Shown in pieces: positions 5,994 to 6,009 of a stretch of DNA of 6,009 nucleotides. Position numbers and translations under genes: made by a program. The stretch's first letter is position 1; every line of letters starts with the position of its first letter. Origin of the DNA: Sphingobacteriaceae bacterium (lineage in GTDB: Bacteria; Bacteroidota; Bacteroidia; B-17B0; Aurantibacillaceae); contig JANYCL010000359.1 of NCBI GenBank assembly GCA_025360355.1, positions 1 through 6,009 of the forward strand. The letters run 5' to 3'. The notes beneath the pieces were generated by a model. That model saw only the letters and a program-made list of their open reading frames with translations. It did no database searches and was not told where the DNA came from.

Positions 5994-6009
5994 GTAATAA
6001 AGATATAAA

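Noticed and set aside
5994..6009. TATCTTTA (minus strand, 6005-5998) as a -7 box for the DUF4296 gene
   Set aside because: It misses the final G of TAnnTTTG and lies so close to the ATG that the transcript would be essentially leaderless. The upstream region is cut off by the window edge, so it cannot be judged.
1..6009. CRISPR array, tRNA, rRNA, insertion sequence, toxin-antitoxin or defence genes
   Set aside because: Nearly all of the window is explained by six conserved coding genes; no regularly spaced repeats, transposase, terminal repeats or RNA gene signatures were seen.

Overview
This A+T-rich window reads as Bacteroidota chromosome, from a free-living Flavobacteriales- or Sphingobacteriales-like lineage; I cannot place it more closely. 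The evidence is two Bacteroidota-restricted families (DUF4292 and DUF4296), Bacteroidota-style lipoprotein signals ending in SSC or NGC, absence of Shine-Dalgarno sequences, and a TAnnTTTG-type promoter box.

Layout. Positions 1-660 hold the 3' part of truB (tRNA pseudouridine-55 synthase), cut by the window edge. A 58-bp gap (661-718), the only real intergenic space, carries a candidate promoter box and a tight 9-bp inverted repeat ending 1 nt before the next start codon. Four overlapping + strand genes follow: an NDP-sugar pyrophosphorylase-like nucleotidyltransferase (719-1729), a large TPR lipoprotein (1722-3461), a DUF4292 LolB-like lipoprotein (3454-4338) and an EnvC-type coiled-coil/LytM protein (4307-5644). 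The overlaps are 8, 8 and 32 nt, and two of the starts are TTG and GTG, so translational coupling is likely. A short DUF4296 lipoprotein gene (5646-5993) converges on this cluster with one base between the stop codons.

How the genes may work together. Apart from truB, the + strand genes look like an envelope-maintenance unit: a cytoplasmic sugar activator, two lipoproteins predicted to sit in the outer membrane, and a secreted LytM factor. The LytM domain has lost every zinc-binding and catalytic position I can align, so it is probably an activator or scaffold rather than an enzyme. From memory, ftsX and uppP commonly lie just upstream of truB in Bacteroidota. If that holds here, the LytM factor would be near the FtsEX genes known to control EnvC in E. 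coli. That link is inference.

No mobile element, CRISPR array, tRNA, rRNA or phage gene was seen. This looks like a conserved but under-characterised envelope locus rather than a dramatic new system. The points most worth checking are the role of the DUF4292/TPR pair, the pseudo-enzyme LytM protein, the coupled non-ATG junctions and the hairpin at the nucleotidyltransferase start.
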